From CAVTWD01 sp963738325 (GTDB taxonomy: Bacteria > Actinomycetota > Acidimicrobiia > Acidimicrobiales > Ilumatobacteraceae): a stretch of DNA of 64,000 bases. The notes beneath the pieces are model-generated. The model saw only the letters and a list, made by a program, of their open reading frames with translations. It was not told the origin of the DNA and ran no database searches. The stretch spans positions 310,001-374,000 of the forward strand of contig CAVTWD010000009.1 of NCBI GenBank assembly GCA_963738325.1, read 5' to 3'. How positions within the stretch are numbered: the stretch's first letter is position 1; the number at the start of each line of letters is the position of its first letter. Shown here piece after piece: positions 35,275 through 44,633 of the stretch. Made by a program: the position numbers and the translations under genes.

Positions 35275-36015
35275 GTGACCAGCCTGCTGCGTCTGCGTGC
35301 GGGACTGCCCCAGGTGGTACGCAAGGGCGGCCGCTCGTTGCGCATAGCCCACTGGCCCGGTCGGGCTCGGACGGCTCAGCTGGGGCCTGTACCCGGCGAG
35401 GCCCCCCCGACGGGCGACCTCGTGCGCGCCGCGGTCGACGATCTGGGTGAGCTCGGCTTCGACCGGGTGCTCACCATCGCACTCGCGCCGGCTGACCAGG
35501 CCCCCTTTCGGGCCGCGGGGCTAGACGAGCAGGACCGCCTCGTGCTCCTCCGCCACGAGCTCGCCCCGCTGCCTGCGCCCGTTGCCCATGCCTGCGTGCC
35601 GCGGCTGCGAACGGCACGCAGAGGCGAATGGGGCGCGCTGGCCGATCTCGACGGCCGCGCCTTTCCCGGGCCTTGGCACCTCGATCTTCCAGGCATCACC
35701 GACTCCCTGACGGCCACTCCGTGGGCCCGCATCCGCGCCGCGGGCACTCCCGCGCTCGGCTACGCCGTGGTGGGCCGCTCGCGCGACGTCGGTTACCTCC
35801 AACGCCTTGCCGTCGAGCCGACGGCTCAAGGACGCGGCATCGGCACGGCCCTCACCGTTGACGCGCTGGCATGGTGCCGCGCCAAGGGTGGTCTCGAAGT
35901 GGTGGTGAACACGCAGGAGAGCAACACGAGGGCCCTGGCCCTGTATCTCCGGCTGGGGTTCCGGGAGCTTCCCGAGCGCCTGGCGGTGCTCGGGCGCCCG
36001 CTGGGGCCCGGGTGA
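35275..36015 (+). CDS. GNAT-family N-acetyltransferase
   Basis: The C-terminal half carries the GNAT acetyl-CoA site: DVGYLQRLAVEPTAQGRGIGTALTVDALAW (motif A with QGRGIGT) and VVVNTQESNTRALALYLRLGFRELPER (motif B). The N-terminal 110 residues look like a degenerate second GNAT unit. GTG 35275 gives 246 residues. It is divergent from a deacetylase gene with only 25 bp between starts, so an acetylation/deacetylation pair is possible. Its stop overlaps the DUF6049 start. Confidence 0.87.
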   Translation: MTSLLRLRAGLPQVVRKGGRSLRIAHWPGRARTAQLGPVPGEAPPTGDLVRAAVDDLGELGFDRVLTIALAPADQAPFRAAGLDEQDRLVLLRHELAPLPAPVAHACVPRLRTARRGEWGALADLDGRAFPGPWHLDLPGITDSLTATPWARIRAAGTPALGYAVVGRSRDVGYLQRLAVEPTAQGRGIGTALTVDALAWCRAKGGLEVVVNTQESNTRALALYLRLGFRELPERLAVLGRPLGPG

Positions 36016-38041
36016 AGCGCGCCGGCCCGTTCCTCGCTGGGGTGGTGGTGTCCACGCTGCTGCTCGGCGCGGGCGTGGCACGCGCGCCCTCGGCCCGGGC
36101 ACAGACCGCTGACATCTCCCTGAGCCTGGCCTCGCAGACGCTTCTGCTCGGCCCGGATGCCACCGCCAACCTCCTCCTCGAGTTGAAGGGATCGGCACCG
36201 GCCGACACCGAGCTCGCCATCATCGTGCACAACCGGCTGCCGTCCGATCCCGAAGCCCTCGAGGCGGCCGCGGACGGGAACATCCCCACGCCCGCCTTCC
36301 GCGTGCTCTTCGGCAAACTCTCGGACACACCTCGAGATGCTGCCGGGCGTCTCTCGGTCGCCGTGCCGACCACCAGCAAGCGGGCCTCGTCGACGGGCAT
36401 CGAGATCCCACTGCGCAGCGCGGGCGTCTACCCCGTGGAGGTCGTGCTGCGCTCCGGCGACCGGACCGACACGCTCGCCCGCCTGGTCACCTTCTTCGTC
36501 CGGTTGCCCGACCAGCCGAAGACGACGCCGCTGCGCCTCGCCCTCGTCCTTCCGGTGACGGCGCAACCTTCGCTGCACGCCGACGGCACCACCTCCATCG
36601 ACCCCGACGTGCGGGCGCACCTCCAGGTGATGGCCGACCAGCTCAGTGCCGCGCCCGACCTTCCCATCACCGTGCTGGCCCAGCCGGAGCTACTCGACGC
36701 GTTGGCCCACACGTCGCTGCCCACCGACGCCGCGCTCCAGACCGAGCTCGCCACCGCCCTCGCCAAGCGCCAGACGCTCGCCTCGACCTATGTGCGCATA
36801 GACCCCACCGCGGCCGTGCGCGGAGGGCTCCAGAGTGAGTTCACCAACCAGCTCCGCCATGGTGAGGACACCATGAGCGATCTGCTCGGGCTCGTCGCCG
36901 TCGAGCGCTCGATCTGGACGGCCACCGAGGACCTCGACGAGGCCGCGATCGGGTTCCTTCGCGATCTCGGCTTCCGCCAGCTGATCGTCACGAGCGACCA
37001 GTTGGCTCCATTGAAGGACTCGGACGCGGAGCGGCGCCCCGCCGACCTGGAAGCCCCTGGCGGGGACCGACCCCTTCGCGTCGCCGAGGCCGACCCGGAC
37101 CTCTCGCGCGCCTTCGCGTCGCCGGCCGACCCGTTCGCGACGCGTACACGTGGCTGTCCGAGCTCGCCCTCACCGCGCTCGACACCTCCGATGCCTCGAA
37201 CAGCCAGCGCGGCGTTCTCGTCATGCCGACCTCATGGGCCCCCGACGCGACCTTCCTCGGCACGGTCCTCGCGGGGCTGCGCCACAACCCCTTGATCAGT
37301 CTCGTGGGCGCTGATCAGTGGTTCGAACAGGTCGAGCCGGCACGTTCGCGAAACGGCAACCTGATCGAGCGCGAGCTGAAGACCGCGCCGACGGAGGACC
37401 TCCGGTCGTACGCGCTCGATCTCGCCCAGGCCCGCTCTCGGGTCACGAGCTTCGGCTCGATGACGCCCGACGACAGCTCCCTGCCCGGCCGCCTCGGCCA
37501 ACTCCTCGACGTCTCACCGTCCAGCGATCTGACCGCCGACGGCCGCGCCGCCTACCTCGATGCGGTGAACACACAGTTCAACGGCCTGCGCCAATCGGTC
37601 GATCCGGTCGCCGCCCGGACGATCACGCTGGCAGGGCGGACGACCGAGCTCCCGATCACGATCACGAGCCGCGCCGATGTCCCGTTGCGCGTCCGGGTTC
37701 GCCTCACGAGCTCCAAGCTGTCGTTCCCCCAAGGCAACGAGGTCCTCGTGACGGTGGCGGGAGGTACCGCCCAGGTGCGCATTCCCGTGGAGGCGCGAGC
37801 CAGCGGGACGTTCCCCGTCGAGGTCGAGCTCGTCACGCCGGTCGGCGACGAGCCGGTCGCGAACAGCACGAAGCTCACCATCCGTTCCACCGGGTTGAGC
37901 GGGCTGGGGCTGGCACTTTCGGTTGGCGCGCTGATCGTGTTGGCCGTCTGGTGGGTGCGCCATGTGCAGCGCTCACGGCGGAAGGCGAAGTACCTCGCCG
38001 CCGCGCAGCGCCACCCGTCCACTGCCCTCGGGGCATCGTGA
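36012..38041 (+). CDS. DUF6049 family membrane-anchored protein, one-base deletion
   Basis: A signal peptide (AGPFLAGVVVSTLLLGAGVARAPSARA) leads to a large extracellular region (ISLSLASQTLLLGPDATANLLLELKG, AGVYPVEVVLRSGDR, MSDLLGLVAVERSIWTATEDLDE). A membrane segment near the end (LGLALSVGALIVLAVWWV) precedes a basic tail. A base is missing near 37140; repaired, the protein has 676 residues. This is the counterpart of Rv3909 of M. tuberculosis, which lies between a MutT-like gene and mviN. GTG 36012 overlaps the GNAT stop. Function unknown; the location suggests cell-envelope work. Confidence 0.85.
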
Positions 38042-38100
38042 TCCGCGGCCGAGGAGAACCCGATGACCCGTGAGGCCAGGCGATAGCGTCGGCGACGACC

Positions 38101-39756
38101 GTGGCTCCTTCCCCCTTGCCTCCGCCACCGGCACCGCCGGCCCGGCCCGAGTTGCTGGCGAACCGATACCGCCTCCAACGTTGCCTCGCCATCGGCGGGA
38201 TGGCGGAGGTGTGGCTGGGAGCCGACGAGCAGCTGAACCGTCCGGTCGCGGTGAAGCTGCTCCGAGCCAACTTGGCGAGCGACGCCACGTTCGTGGACCG
38301 TCTGCGGCGCGAGGCGATCGCGGTCGCGAGGATCAAGCACCCGGGGATCGTCGACGTCTACGACACCGTCAGCGACGGCGGGCACGAAGCCGTCGTCATG
38401 GAGTACGTGCCGGGGCGGACGTTGCGCGAGCTGCTCGACGAGCGTCACCAGCTTTCCGTCGAGCAGGTGATCGATGTCGGTCAGGCGGTCGCCGACATCT
38501 TGGACGCCGCGCATCGCGCCGGCATCGTCCACCGGGACGTGAAGCCCGGGAACATCCTCATCACCCCTGACGGGCGCGTCCGCCTCACCGACTTCGGCAT
38601 CGCGACCGCCGTGCTGGCCGCCGACGAGCTCGGCGACGAGGGGCTGCTGCTCGGCACCGTCAAGTACGTCGCCCCCGAGCAGGTGCAGGGACATCTCGTC
38701 GACGGGCGGACCGACTTGTACTCGTTGGGGATCGTGCTGTACGAGAGCCTCACGGGTCATGTTCCCTTCGACGGCCCTGACGAGCGCGCTACCGCCGTCG
38801 CCCGCCTGCACCAGGCGCCCCTGCCGGTGCGGTCCATTCGGCCGGATGTGCCGAAGGCGCTCGACGACCTCGTGGCGTCACTGTTGCGCGTGCGCCCGAA
38901 AGACCGTCCTTCGAGCGCGGGAGCGCTGCGCGACGCCCTCAGCCGCCTTCGTATGACCATTGGTAACGCCAAGAGTGACCCGACGGTGGGCCTCGACCGG
39001 ACCATCACGCTCCCGCGCGACGCGACCACGCGGGTGGCGACGGCATCTGACCCCACCCCGCCAAACGGCGTGGCTCATCTCCTCGCCGCGACCGACACGG
39101 ACGACCCCGAGGAGGAGGAGGGGGCGATCCTCGCCACGAACCAGCGAGCCTTCTCCATCGCTATCGGCGTGCTCCTCCTCATCGCGCTGGTCGTGGCCAC
39201 GGTCCTGCTCGTCCGTGACCGCACCGATTCGCTCCGCTCGTCGCCCCCTGCATCCCCGTCGCGCTCGGGGGCCACGACGGCACGTCCGGCGTCGACGGTG
39301 GGCGCCACCGGGAAGACCTCCATCGTGAGCGTGGCCGAATTCGACCCGCCCCCCGGCAACGGCCACGAGAATCCGGGCGAGCTCGGCCGGCTCACCGACG
39401 GCCGGACCCAAACCGCCTGGGCGACGGTGTGCTATCGCAACCGTGCGCTGGCTCCCAAGAAGGGGGTCGGCCTGGTCTTCCAACTCTCGGCTCCCGCCGC
39501 CGGTCATCATCTGGTGGTCACGTCACCCACCAAGGACTGGTCGGCGTCGGTGTACGTGCGCAGCCGGGTCGAGTCGAGGCTGGCGCGATGGGGGCAACCG
39601 GTTGACCGAGGGCACGGCCTCGCTCCGGGAACCAACCGGTTCACACTCCTGGGCAGCGGCCGGTTCGTCCTGCTCTGGTTCACCGACCTCGGCGACGCGA
39701 GCTGCCAGGCGCTGCCCTTCCAGCTCCGCGTCAGCGAGGTCAGCGTCGAGGGCTGA
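38101..39756 (+). CDS. Membrane Ser/Thr protein kinase with extracellular C-terminal domain
   Basis: Hanks-type kinase at residues 23-285: glycine loop AIGGMAEVW, Lys52 in VAVKLL, Glu71, HRDVKPGN (Asp146), DFG (164-166) and APEQ. All catalytic residues are present, so it should be active. A membrane helix follows (about 350-371). Beyond it is an extracellular domain of 180 residues with WATVCYRNRAL and FVLLWFTDLGD, similar in place to the sugar-binding domain that ends the mycobacterial MviN protein. No PASTA repeats. No murJ-like transporter is attached or adjacent. GTG 38101 follows a 59-bp gap. Confidence 0.88.
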   Translation: MAPSPLPPPPAPPARPELLANRYRLQRCLAIGGMAEVWLGADEQLNRPVAVKLLRANLASDATFVDRLRREAIAVARIKHPGIVDVYDTVSDGGHEAVVMEYVPGRTLRELLDERHQLSVEQVIDVGQAVADILDAAHRAGIVHRDVKPGNILITPDGRVRLTDFGIATAVLAADELGDEGLLLGTVKYVAPEQVQGHLVDGRTDLYSLGIVLYESLTGHVPFDGPDERATAVARLHQAPLPVRSIRPDVPKALDDLVASLLRVRPKDRPSSAGALRDALSRLRMTIGNAKSDPTVGLDRTITLPRDATTRVATASDPTPPNGVAHLLAATDTDDPEEEEGAILATNQRAFSIAIGVLLLIALVVATVLLVRDRTDSLRSSPPASPSRSGATTARPASTVGATGKTSIVSVAEFDPPPGNGHENPGELGRLTDGRTQTAWATVCYRNRALAPKKGVGLVFQLSAPAAGHHLVVTSPTKDWSASVYVRSRVESRLARWGQPVDRGHGLAPGTNRFTLLGSGRFVLLWFTDLGDASCQALPFQLRVSEVSVEG

Positions 39757-40392
39757 GTGCTGTCCGGACGCCGACGCGCCGGAGCCGCCGGCCGCCCGGC
39801 CGCGCCGGCGACGATCTCGGCGGAGTCGCTCGACGCGGACCTGGTCAGCGCGGCGCGAGCGGGCGACGAGCAAGCCATCGGTCACCTCTTGCGCCGCCAC
39901 TACTCCCGGATCTACACCCTCTGCTACCGGATGCTCGGTGAGCGACGAGACGCCGAGGATGCCGCCCAGGACGCGCTCATCGCCATCGTGCGGGGACTCG
40001 ACCGCTTCGACGGCCGCGCCGCGTTCGGCACGTGGGCGCACCGCGTCACCGCGAACGTGTGCTTCGACGAGCTCCGCCGCCGGCGGCGCCGCCCGACGAC
40101 CGCGGAGATGCCGGACGAGATCGCCGCCACTCATGGGCCCGCGCCCGAGTCGATGGCGGTGGATCGGGTCGCCCTCGAGCAAGCGCTCATCGAGTTGCCC
40201 GAGGAGTACCGCGTCGCCGTGGTGCTGCGGGACGTTGCCGACTTCGACTACGCGGAGATCGCCGAGTGGCTCGGCGTGCCGCCCGGGACCGTTCGCTCGC
40301 GGATCGCGCGCGGTCGCGCCGCGTTGGCCGAGCAGCTCGGCCCCGGTGGGAACCCACCGGCGCCCGCTCGACGTCCAAGGGAGCTGACGTGA
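39757..40392 (+). CDS. sigM: ECF sigma factor, SigM-like
   Basis: Region 2 is at about residues 27-100 (ADLVSAARAGDEQAIGHLLRRHY, RDAEDAAQDALIAIVRGLDRF, GTWAHRVTANVCFDELRRR) and region 4 at about 140-190 (LPEEYRVAVVLRDVADFDYAEIAEWLGVPPGTVRSRIARGR). It directs RNA polymerase to a specific set of promoters. GTG 39757 follows the kinase stop directly, and its own stop overlaps the anti-sigma start (GTGA). The order kinase - sigma - anti-sigma - trxB copies the sigM-rsmA-trxB2 locus of mycobacteria. Confidence 0.92.
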   Translation: MLSGRRRAGAAGRPAAPATISAESLDADLVSAARAGDEQAIGHLLRRHYSRIYTLCYRMLGERRDAEDAAQDALIAIVRGLDRFDGRAAFGTWAHRVTANVCFDELRRRRRRPTTAEMPDEIAATHGPAPESMAVDRVALEQALIELPEEYRVAVVLRDVADFDYAEIAEWLGVPPGTVRSRIARGRAALAEQLGPGGNPPAPARRPRELT

Positions 40393-41306
40393 CGGAAATC
40401 CCTCCCGACGACCTCGACGAGCGCGCCAGCGCCTACCTCGACGGCGAGATGAGCGTCGAGGAGCGCGCGCGAGCGACGAGCGACGCCGCGCTCGCGCCGC
40501 GCGCCGCGGAGCTGGACGCGGTGCGGCAGGCGCTCTCCGCCCCCGTCGAAGGCCCCGGAGACGACGCACGCGAGGCGGCGATCGCGGCCGCGCTGGCCCA
40601 CCGCCCGATCTCAGCGGACGCCGGCCGGCCGGGCACCGTCGTGGCCTGGCGGACCAAGCCGCCGCGCCGGTGGCTGCCCGCCGCAGTCGCAGCCGGCGTC
40701 GTCGCCGCCGCCATCGGCGGCGTCGTGTGGGCCCAACGGAGGGGCCAGGAGGTCACTTCGACCGGCGCGGCGGGGTCAGCCTCCGAGCGCGCCTCCAGCG
40801 GGAGCACGAGCCCCGCGAACGCCGGAAAGACCGGCCCCGGGGCGTCGACGACGGTCGGCTCGGCGCGCCCCGCAAAGGGGGCCGGCACGCCGAGCTCGCT
40901 GCCGGCGCTGGGAGCGCTTCAAACCGCGGCCGACGTCCGTCGAGCGCTGATCCCGCTACAGGGTGCGCCCCCGACGGCCGGCTCGAGCTCCAACACGGTC
41001 CAACCGGGAGCGGCGACCTCCGAGGGCGCGACGACCGGCGCGGGCGCACGGACCACGAGCGCGACCGAGCGGGCGACCACGACCGCGACCACGGCCGTGG
41101 CAGGCGCGGCGAGCACGGCCGCGGTTCCTGGAGCCCGCGCACCCGAAGACACGGCCACGTCCTGCCCGCCCCCCGACTCGGGCGCTCGCCTCGTGGCCAC
41201 GGCCGTCTGGCGAGGCCGCCCCGTTTGGGTCTACCTCGACCGGTCGCGTGTCGAGCTCGTGGGCATGCGGGACTGCCAGGCTCTCGCCGAGGTAGCCCTC
41301 CCGTAA
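40389..41306 (+). CDS. Anti-sigma factor (RsmA-like), membrane-anchored
   Basis: N-terminal anti-sigma domain: LDERASAYLDGEMSVEERARATSDAAL and VRQALSAPVEG. No HxxxCxxC zinc motif is visible. One membrane helix at about 97-118 (RRWLPAAVAAGVVAAAIGGVVWAQ) is followed by a long Thr/Ala/Ser-rich extracellular stretch ending in VATAVWRGRPVWVYLDRSRVELVG. Its start overlaps the sigma gene stop, so the pair is coupled. It should hold the sigma factor inactive at the membrane until a signal arrives. 305 residues. Confidence 0.82.
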   Translation: MTEIPPDDLDERASAYLDGEMSVEERARATSDAALAPRAAELDAVRQALSAPVEGPGDDAREAAIAAALAHRPISADAGRPGTVVAWRTKPPRRWLPAAVAAGVVAAAIGGVVWAQRRGQEVTSTGAAGSASERASSGSTSPANAGKTGPGASTTVGSARPAKGAGTPSSLPALGALQTAADVRRALIPLQGAPPTAGSSSNTVQPGAATSEGATTGAGARTTSATERATTTATTAVAGAASTAAVPGARAPEDTATSCPPPDSGARLVATAVWRGRPVWVYLDRSRVELVGMRDCQALAEVALP

Positions 41307-41372
41307 ACCAGGCCTCACGGCCTCGGAGTGGAAACGAGTTCGCACCGGTCGGGGGACCTAGGCTGCGCGGCC

Positions 41373-41909
41373 ATGGCCGACCAACGCCCTCCCGACGAGC
41401 GACCTGCCGACGACGTGCCCGGCCCCGGCGACATCGGCCCATCGGCCCCGGAGCCCGGCATCCCGACCACCACCCCCGGCCCCGCCCCCTCCGGGACGCC
41501 GTCCTCCTCGGCCGGATCGGCCCCTTCGGGGGTCGGCGCCACCCCGTCGGCCACCGTCTCCGAACCGGCCGCCGCGGTTGTGACCGCGACCCACACCGCG
41601 GCCGCCCCCTCGCCTGCGGCGAGCGGGGATTTCGCCGCACAAATCGCCGACCGCGTCGAGGAGCTCGTCGGCGCCGTCCGCGACCGCACCACGAGGCCCG
41701 CGCTGATCGCGGCGAGAAGTCTGGTCTTCGGGCTGATGCTGGCGGTGCTCGGCATCGTGGCGCTGGTGCTGCTGCTGATCACCTGGAACACGCTCCTCAC
41801 GGGGCTCGTCGGGAAAGCCTGGATCGCCGACTTCATCACCGGCGGAATCCTGGTGGCGCTCGGCGCGTTCCTCATGGCGAAACGGCGACCTCCGGAGATA
41901 GAGCTGTGA
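41373..41909 (+). CDS. Two-helix membrane protein with Pro-rich N-terminus
   Basis: 178 residues. A Pro/Ser/Thr-rich disordered region (about 1-85) precedes a helix (FAAQIADRVEELVGAVRDR) and two membrane segments, VFGLMLAVLGIVALVLLLITW and WIADFITGGILVALGAFLMA. The helix and hairpin resemble actinobacterial holin-X/DUF-type small membrane proteins. ATG 41373 begins it; the stop overlaps the trxB start (GTGA). Its position between the anti-sigma gene and trxB suggests envelope function, but none can be named. Confidence 0.6.
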   Translation: MADQRPPDERPADDVPGPGDIGPSAPEPGIPTTTPGPAPSGTPSSSAGSAPSGVGATPSATVSEPAAAVVTATHTAAAPSPAASGDFAAQIADRVEELVGAVRDRTTRPALIAARSLVFGLMLAVLGIVALVLLLITWNTLLTGLVGKAWIADFITGGILVALGAFLMAKRRPPEIEL

Positions 41910-42877
41910 GCGAACGCGAGCCTCAGGCGGGCGATGTCCGAGACGTCATCATCATCGGCTCGGGCCCCGCCGGCCTGACCGCCGCGATCTACACGGCGAG
42001 GGCCAACCTCGCCCCCCTCGTCATCGAGGGAGAACCCTCGTCGTCCAGCGACCAGCCCGGCGGCCAGTTGATGCTGACGACGGACGTCGAGAACTTCCCT
42101 GGGTTCCCCGAGGGGATCATGGGCCCCGACCTGATGGTGCGAATGCGCGACCAGGCTGCCCGCTTCGGGGCTGAGTACCTCACGGCAAAGGTCACTGCCG
42201 TCGACATCAGCGAGCGGCCCTTCCGGGTGCGGGTACGCGACGCCGAGTACCGCGCGGAGACGCTCATCGTCTCCACCGGCGCCCAATCGCTCATGCTGGG
42301 CCTTGAGGCCGAGCCCCGGCTCATCGGCCATGGGCTGTCGACGTGTGCCACCTGCGACGGCTTCTTCTTCCGGGGCCAGGAGATCGCCATCGTCGGCGGC
42401 GGCGATTCGGCGCTGGAAGAAGCCATCTTCCTCACGAAGTTCGCCGCGAAGGTCACGATCATCCACCGCCGGGACGCGCTACGCGCCAGCAAGATCATGC
42501 AAGAGCGGGCCTTCGCGAACGAGAAGATCGCGTTCCGCTGGAACACCGTCGTGGTCGACCTGATCGGGGACACGAAGCTGGAAGGGGCTCGTGTTCGTGA
42601 CGTCAACACCGGGGCCGAGGAGGCCCTGGCCTTGTCCGGTCTGTTCGTGGCCATCGGGCATCGCCCCAACACCGATCTCTTCAAGGGCCTCCTCGACATG
42701 GACGACAACGGCTACATCGTCACGCAAGGCGGGAGCACCGCCACGAACATCGCGGGCGTGTTCGCCTGCGGGGATGTCCAGGACCACACCTACCGCCAGG
42801 CCGTGACCGCGGCAGGATCGGGCTGCATGGCCGCCATCGACGCCGAGCGGTGGCTCGAAGCGGCGCGCCACGGCTGA
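41906..42877 (+). CDS. trxB: Thioredoxin reductase
   Basis: Reduces thioredoxin with NADPH. FAD site IIIGSGPAGLTAAIYTARA, redox pair Cys147/Cys150 in CATCDGFFF, NADPH site AIVGGGDSALEEAIFL, and the second FAD motif VFACGDVQDHTYRQAVTAAGSG. 323 residues, a normal length. GTG 41906 overlaps the preceding stop. The thioredoxin domain it should serve is encoded 190 bp downstream. The gene is intact. Confidence 0.96.
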   Translation: MSEREPQAGDVRDVIIIGSGPAGLTAAIYTARANLAPLVIEGEPSSSSDQPGGQLMLTTDVENFPGFPEGIMGPDLMVRMRDQAARFGAEYLTAKVTAVDISERPFRVRVRDAEYRAETLIVSTGAQSLMLGLEAEPRLIGHGLSTCATCDGFFFRGQEIAIVGGGDSALEEAIFLTKFAAKVTIIHRRDALRASKIMQERAFANEKIAFRWNTVVVDLIGDTKLEGARVRDVNTGAEEALALSGLFVAIGHRPNTDLFKGLLDMDDNGYIVTQGGSTATNIAGVFACGDVQDHTYRQAVTAAGSGCMAAIDAERWLEAARHG

Positions 42878-43066
42878 CAGCCGGCCACGCAGACCCGCTG
42901 ACACCGAGACGAGGCCCGCCGCGCACGACTGATGCCCGAGCAGACCCCGGGGTCCCGGACGGCTGACACCTCAGCTGCCCACCTGCTCGGCGATGTCTGG
43001 GAATGCCGTCGTGGCGCGACTCGTTCTACTGCCAGCACTACCATCGCTCCCCGGAAAGGACCTTCC

Positions 43067-44395
43067 ATGGTCACTGGCATCACGAACCTGACGTCCGCCA
43101 CCTTCGACGAGACGATTGCCTCGTCCGAGGTGCCCGTGGTCGTCGACTTCTGGGCCGAGTGGTGTGGTCCCTGCAAGATGATCTCGCCGATCCTCGGCGA
43201 GATCGCGAGCGAACACTTGGGGCAGCTCACCGTGACCAAGCTGAACGTCGATGAGCACCCCGACCTCGCCCGCCGGTACGACGTCATGAGCATCCCGACG
43301 CTGCTCGTCTTCGACGGTGGCGAGCCCCGCAAGCGCGTCGTCGGCGCGAAGGGGAAGGGCCAGCTGCTGGAGGAGCTCTCGCGAATTCCTGGGAACGCCC
43401 TCCCGCTGAAGCTCGGCCTCAGCGGCGACGCCGTCCGCGACCTGCAACGCCGCTTGACGGCCGCAGGATTCGCGGCGAGCGATGCCGAGCCTGGCCTGTT
43501 CTGTCCGGAAACGGACGCGGCGGTGCGCGCCTTCCAGTCAGCCCACGGGCTGCACCCTGACGGTGTCGTCGACGACCAGACCTGGGCGGCGCTCGTCGAG
43601 GCCAGCTTCCGGCTCGGCGACCGACTCCTCGCCTACCGGACGCCGATGCTCCGCGGCGACGACGTCGTCGAGCTCCAGACCGATCTCGGCCGCCTCGGCT
43701 TCGACGCCGGCCGCGTCGATGGCATCTTCGGGGCGCGCACGGCGGTCGCGGTAGCCGAGTTCCAACGCAACAGCGGGCTCCATCCCGATGGGATCTTCGG
43801 CTTCGAGACGTTCCAGGCCCTGCGGCGGTTGAGCAAACGCACGGGCGCCACCCCAGTGGCCGAGGTCCGCGAGCAGGAGGCGCTCCTGCGCTCGAGCCCC
43901 CGCCTGGCGGACAAGCGCATCGTCGTCGGCGAGCTGGGCGGCCTGGGCTCGCTCAGCCGTGCGGTCAGCAAGGGCCTCCGGCGCGCCGGAGCCCGTGTGC
44001 TCACCCTCGACGATCCCGATGGCTCGCTGCAGGCGGCCGTGGCCAACCGCTTCCAGGCCGACGTCTACCTCGGGTTGAGCCTTGTCGAGCGGCCGGGCTC
44101 CGTGGCGTACTACGCCGTCGCCGGGTTCGAGTCCGTGGGGGGGCGCCGGCTGGCCGAGCTCCTCCGCCAACGCCTCGGTGAGGTGCTCCCCATGGCGGCT
44201 TCCGGTGCGCACGGCATGCGCCTCCCCGTCCTCCGCGAGACCAGGATGCCCGCCGTTCTGTGCGAGCTCGGCCCGGCGACGGCGGTGGCAAGCCGCTCCC
44301 CCCGCCTAGCCGCCGCGGTGACCTGGGCCGTGGAGACCTGGGTAGCGACTCCGATCGACGAGCCGCCCTCCACCCGCCCTTTGCCCCCCTCGTGA
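43067..44395 (+). CDS. Thioredoxin fused to a CwlM-like pseudo-amidase
   Basis: Residues 1-107 are thioredoxin (VVVDFWAEWCGPCKM, Cys33/Cys36; SIPTLLVFDGG). Then come two peptidoglycan-binding domains (118-178, DAVRDLQRRL; 193-255, DVVELQTDLGRLGFDAGRVDGIFG) and an Amidase_3-like domain (283-430). The amidase zinc His/Glu positions are replaced: VVGELGG instead of a DPGHGG motif, and GLSLV in place of SIHAN, so it should lack hydrolase activity, as CwlM does. Mycobacteria carry these as neighbouring genes, trxC and cwlM. AAAGGA precedes ATG 43067. 442 residues. Confidence 0.88.
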   Translation: MVTGITNLTSATFDETIASSEVPVVVDFWAEWCGPCKMISPILGEIASEHLGQLTVTKLNVDEHPDLARRYDVMSIPTLLVFDGGEPRKRVVGAKGKGQLLEELSRIPGNALPLKLGLSGDAVRDLQRRLTAAGFAASDAEPGLFCPETDAAVRAFQSAHGLHPDGVVDDQTWAALVEASFRLGDRLLAYRTPMLRGDDVVELQTDLGRLGFDAGRVDGIFGARTAVAVAEFQRNSGLHPDGIFGFETFQALRRLSKRTGATPVAEVREQEALLRSSPRLADKRIVVGELGGLGSLSRAVSKGLRRAGARVLTLDDPDGSLQAAVANRFQADVYLGLSLVERPGSVAYYAVAGFESVGGRRLAELLRQRLGEVLPMAASGAHGMRLPVLRETRMPAVLCELGPATAVASRSPRLAAAVTWAVETWVATPIDEPPSTRPLPPS

Positions 44396-44447
44396 GCAGC
44401 CAGCCAGCGCCGCCCCGGCGCAACCCGGAAGAGCCTCGATCCTCGGG

Positions 44448-44456
44448 TTATCCACA
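44448..44456 (+). promoter_or_regulatory. Perfect DnaA box
   Basis: TTATCCACA matches the consensus exactly. It is isolated, in the 238-bp intergenic space between the trx-cwlM and parB stops, about 6 kb from dnaA. It could titrate DnaA or assist the origin. Confidence 0.7.
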
Positions 44457-44633
44457 GATATCACAGGGTCCTGTGCTTAACCGCGGACCTCTCGTCCAGC
44501 GTGACCTGGGCTGAGTCTCGACGCACGCTTCATGCCGGGGGCGGCGCTGCATCGGCGGCCGGGGCCCTTCGACGGCCGTTCCAGCCCAGGCGCACAGACC
44601 CAAGCGAGCGCCATCACCACGGACCGAGACCGC

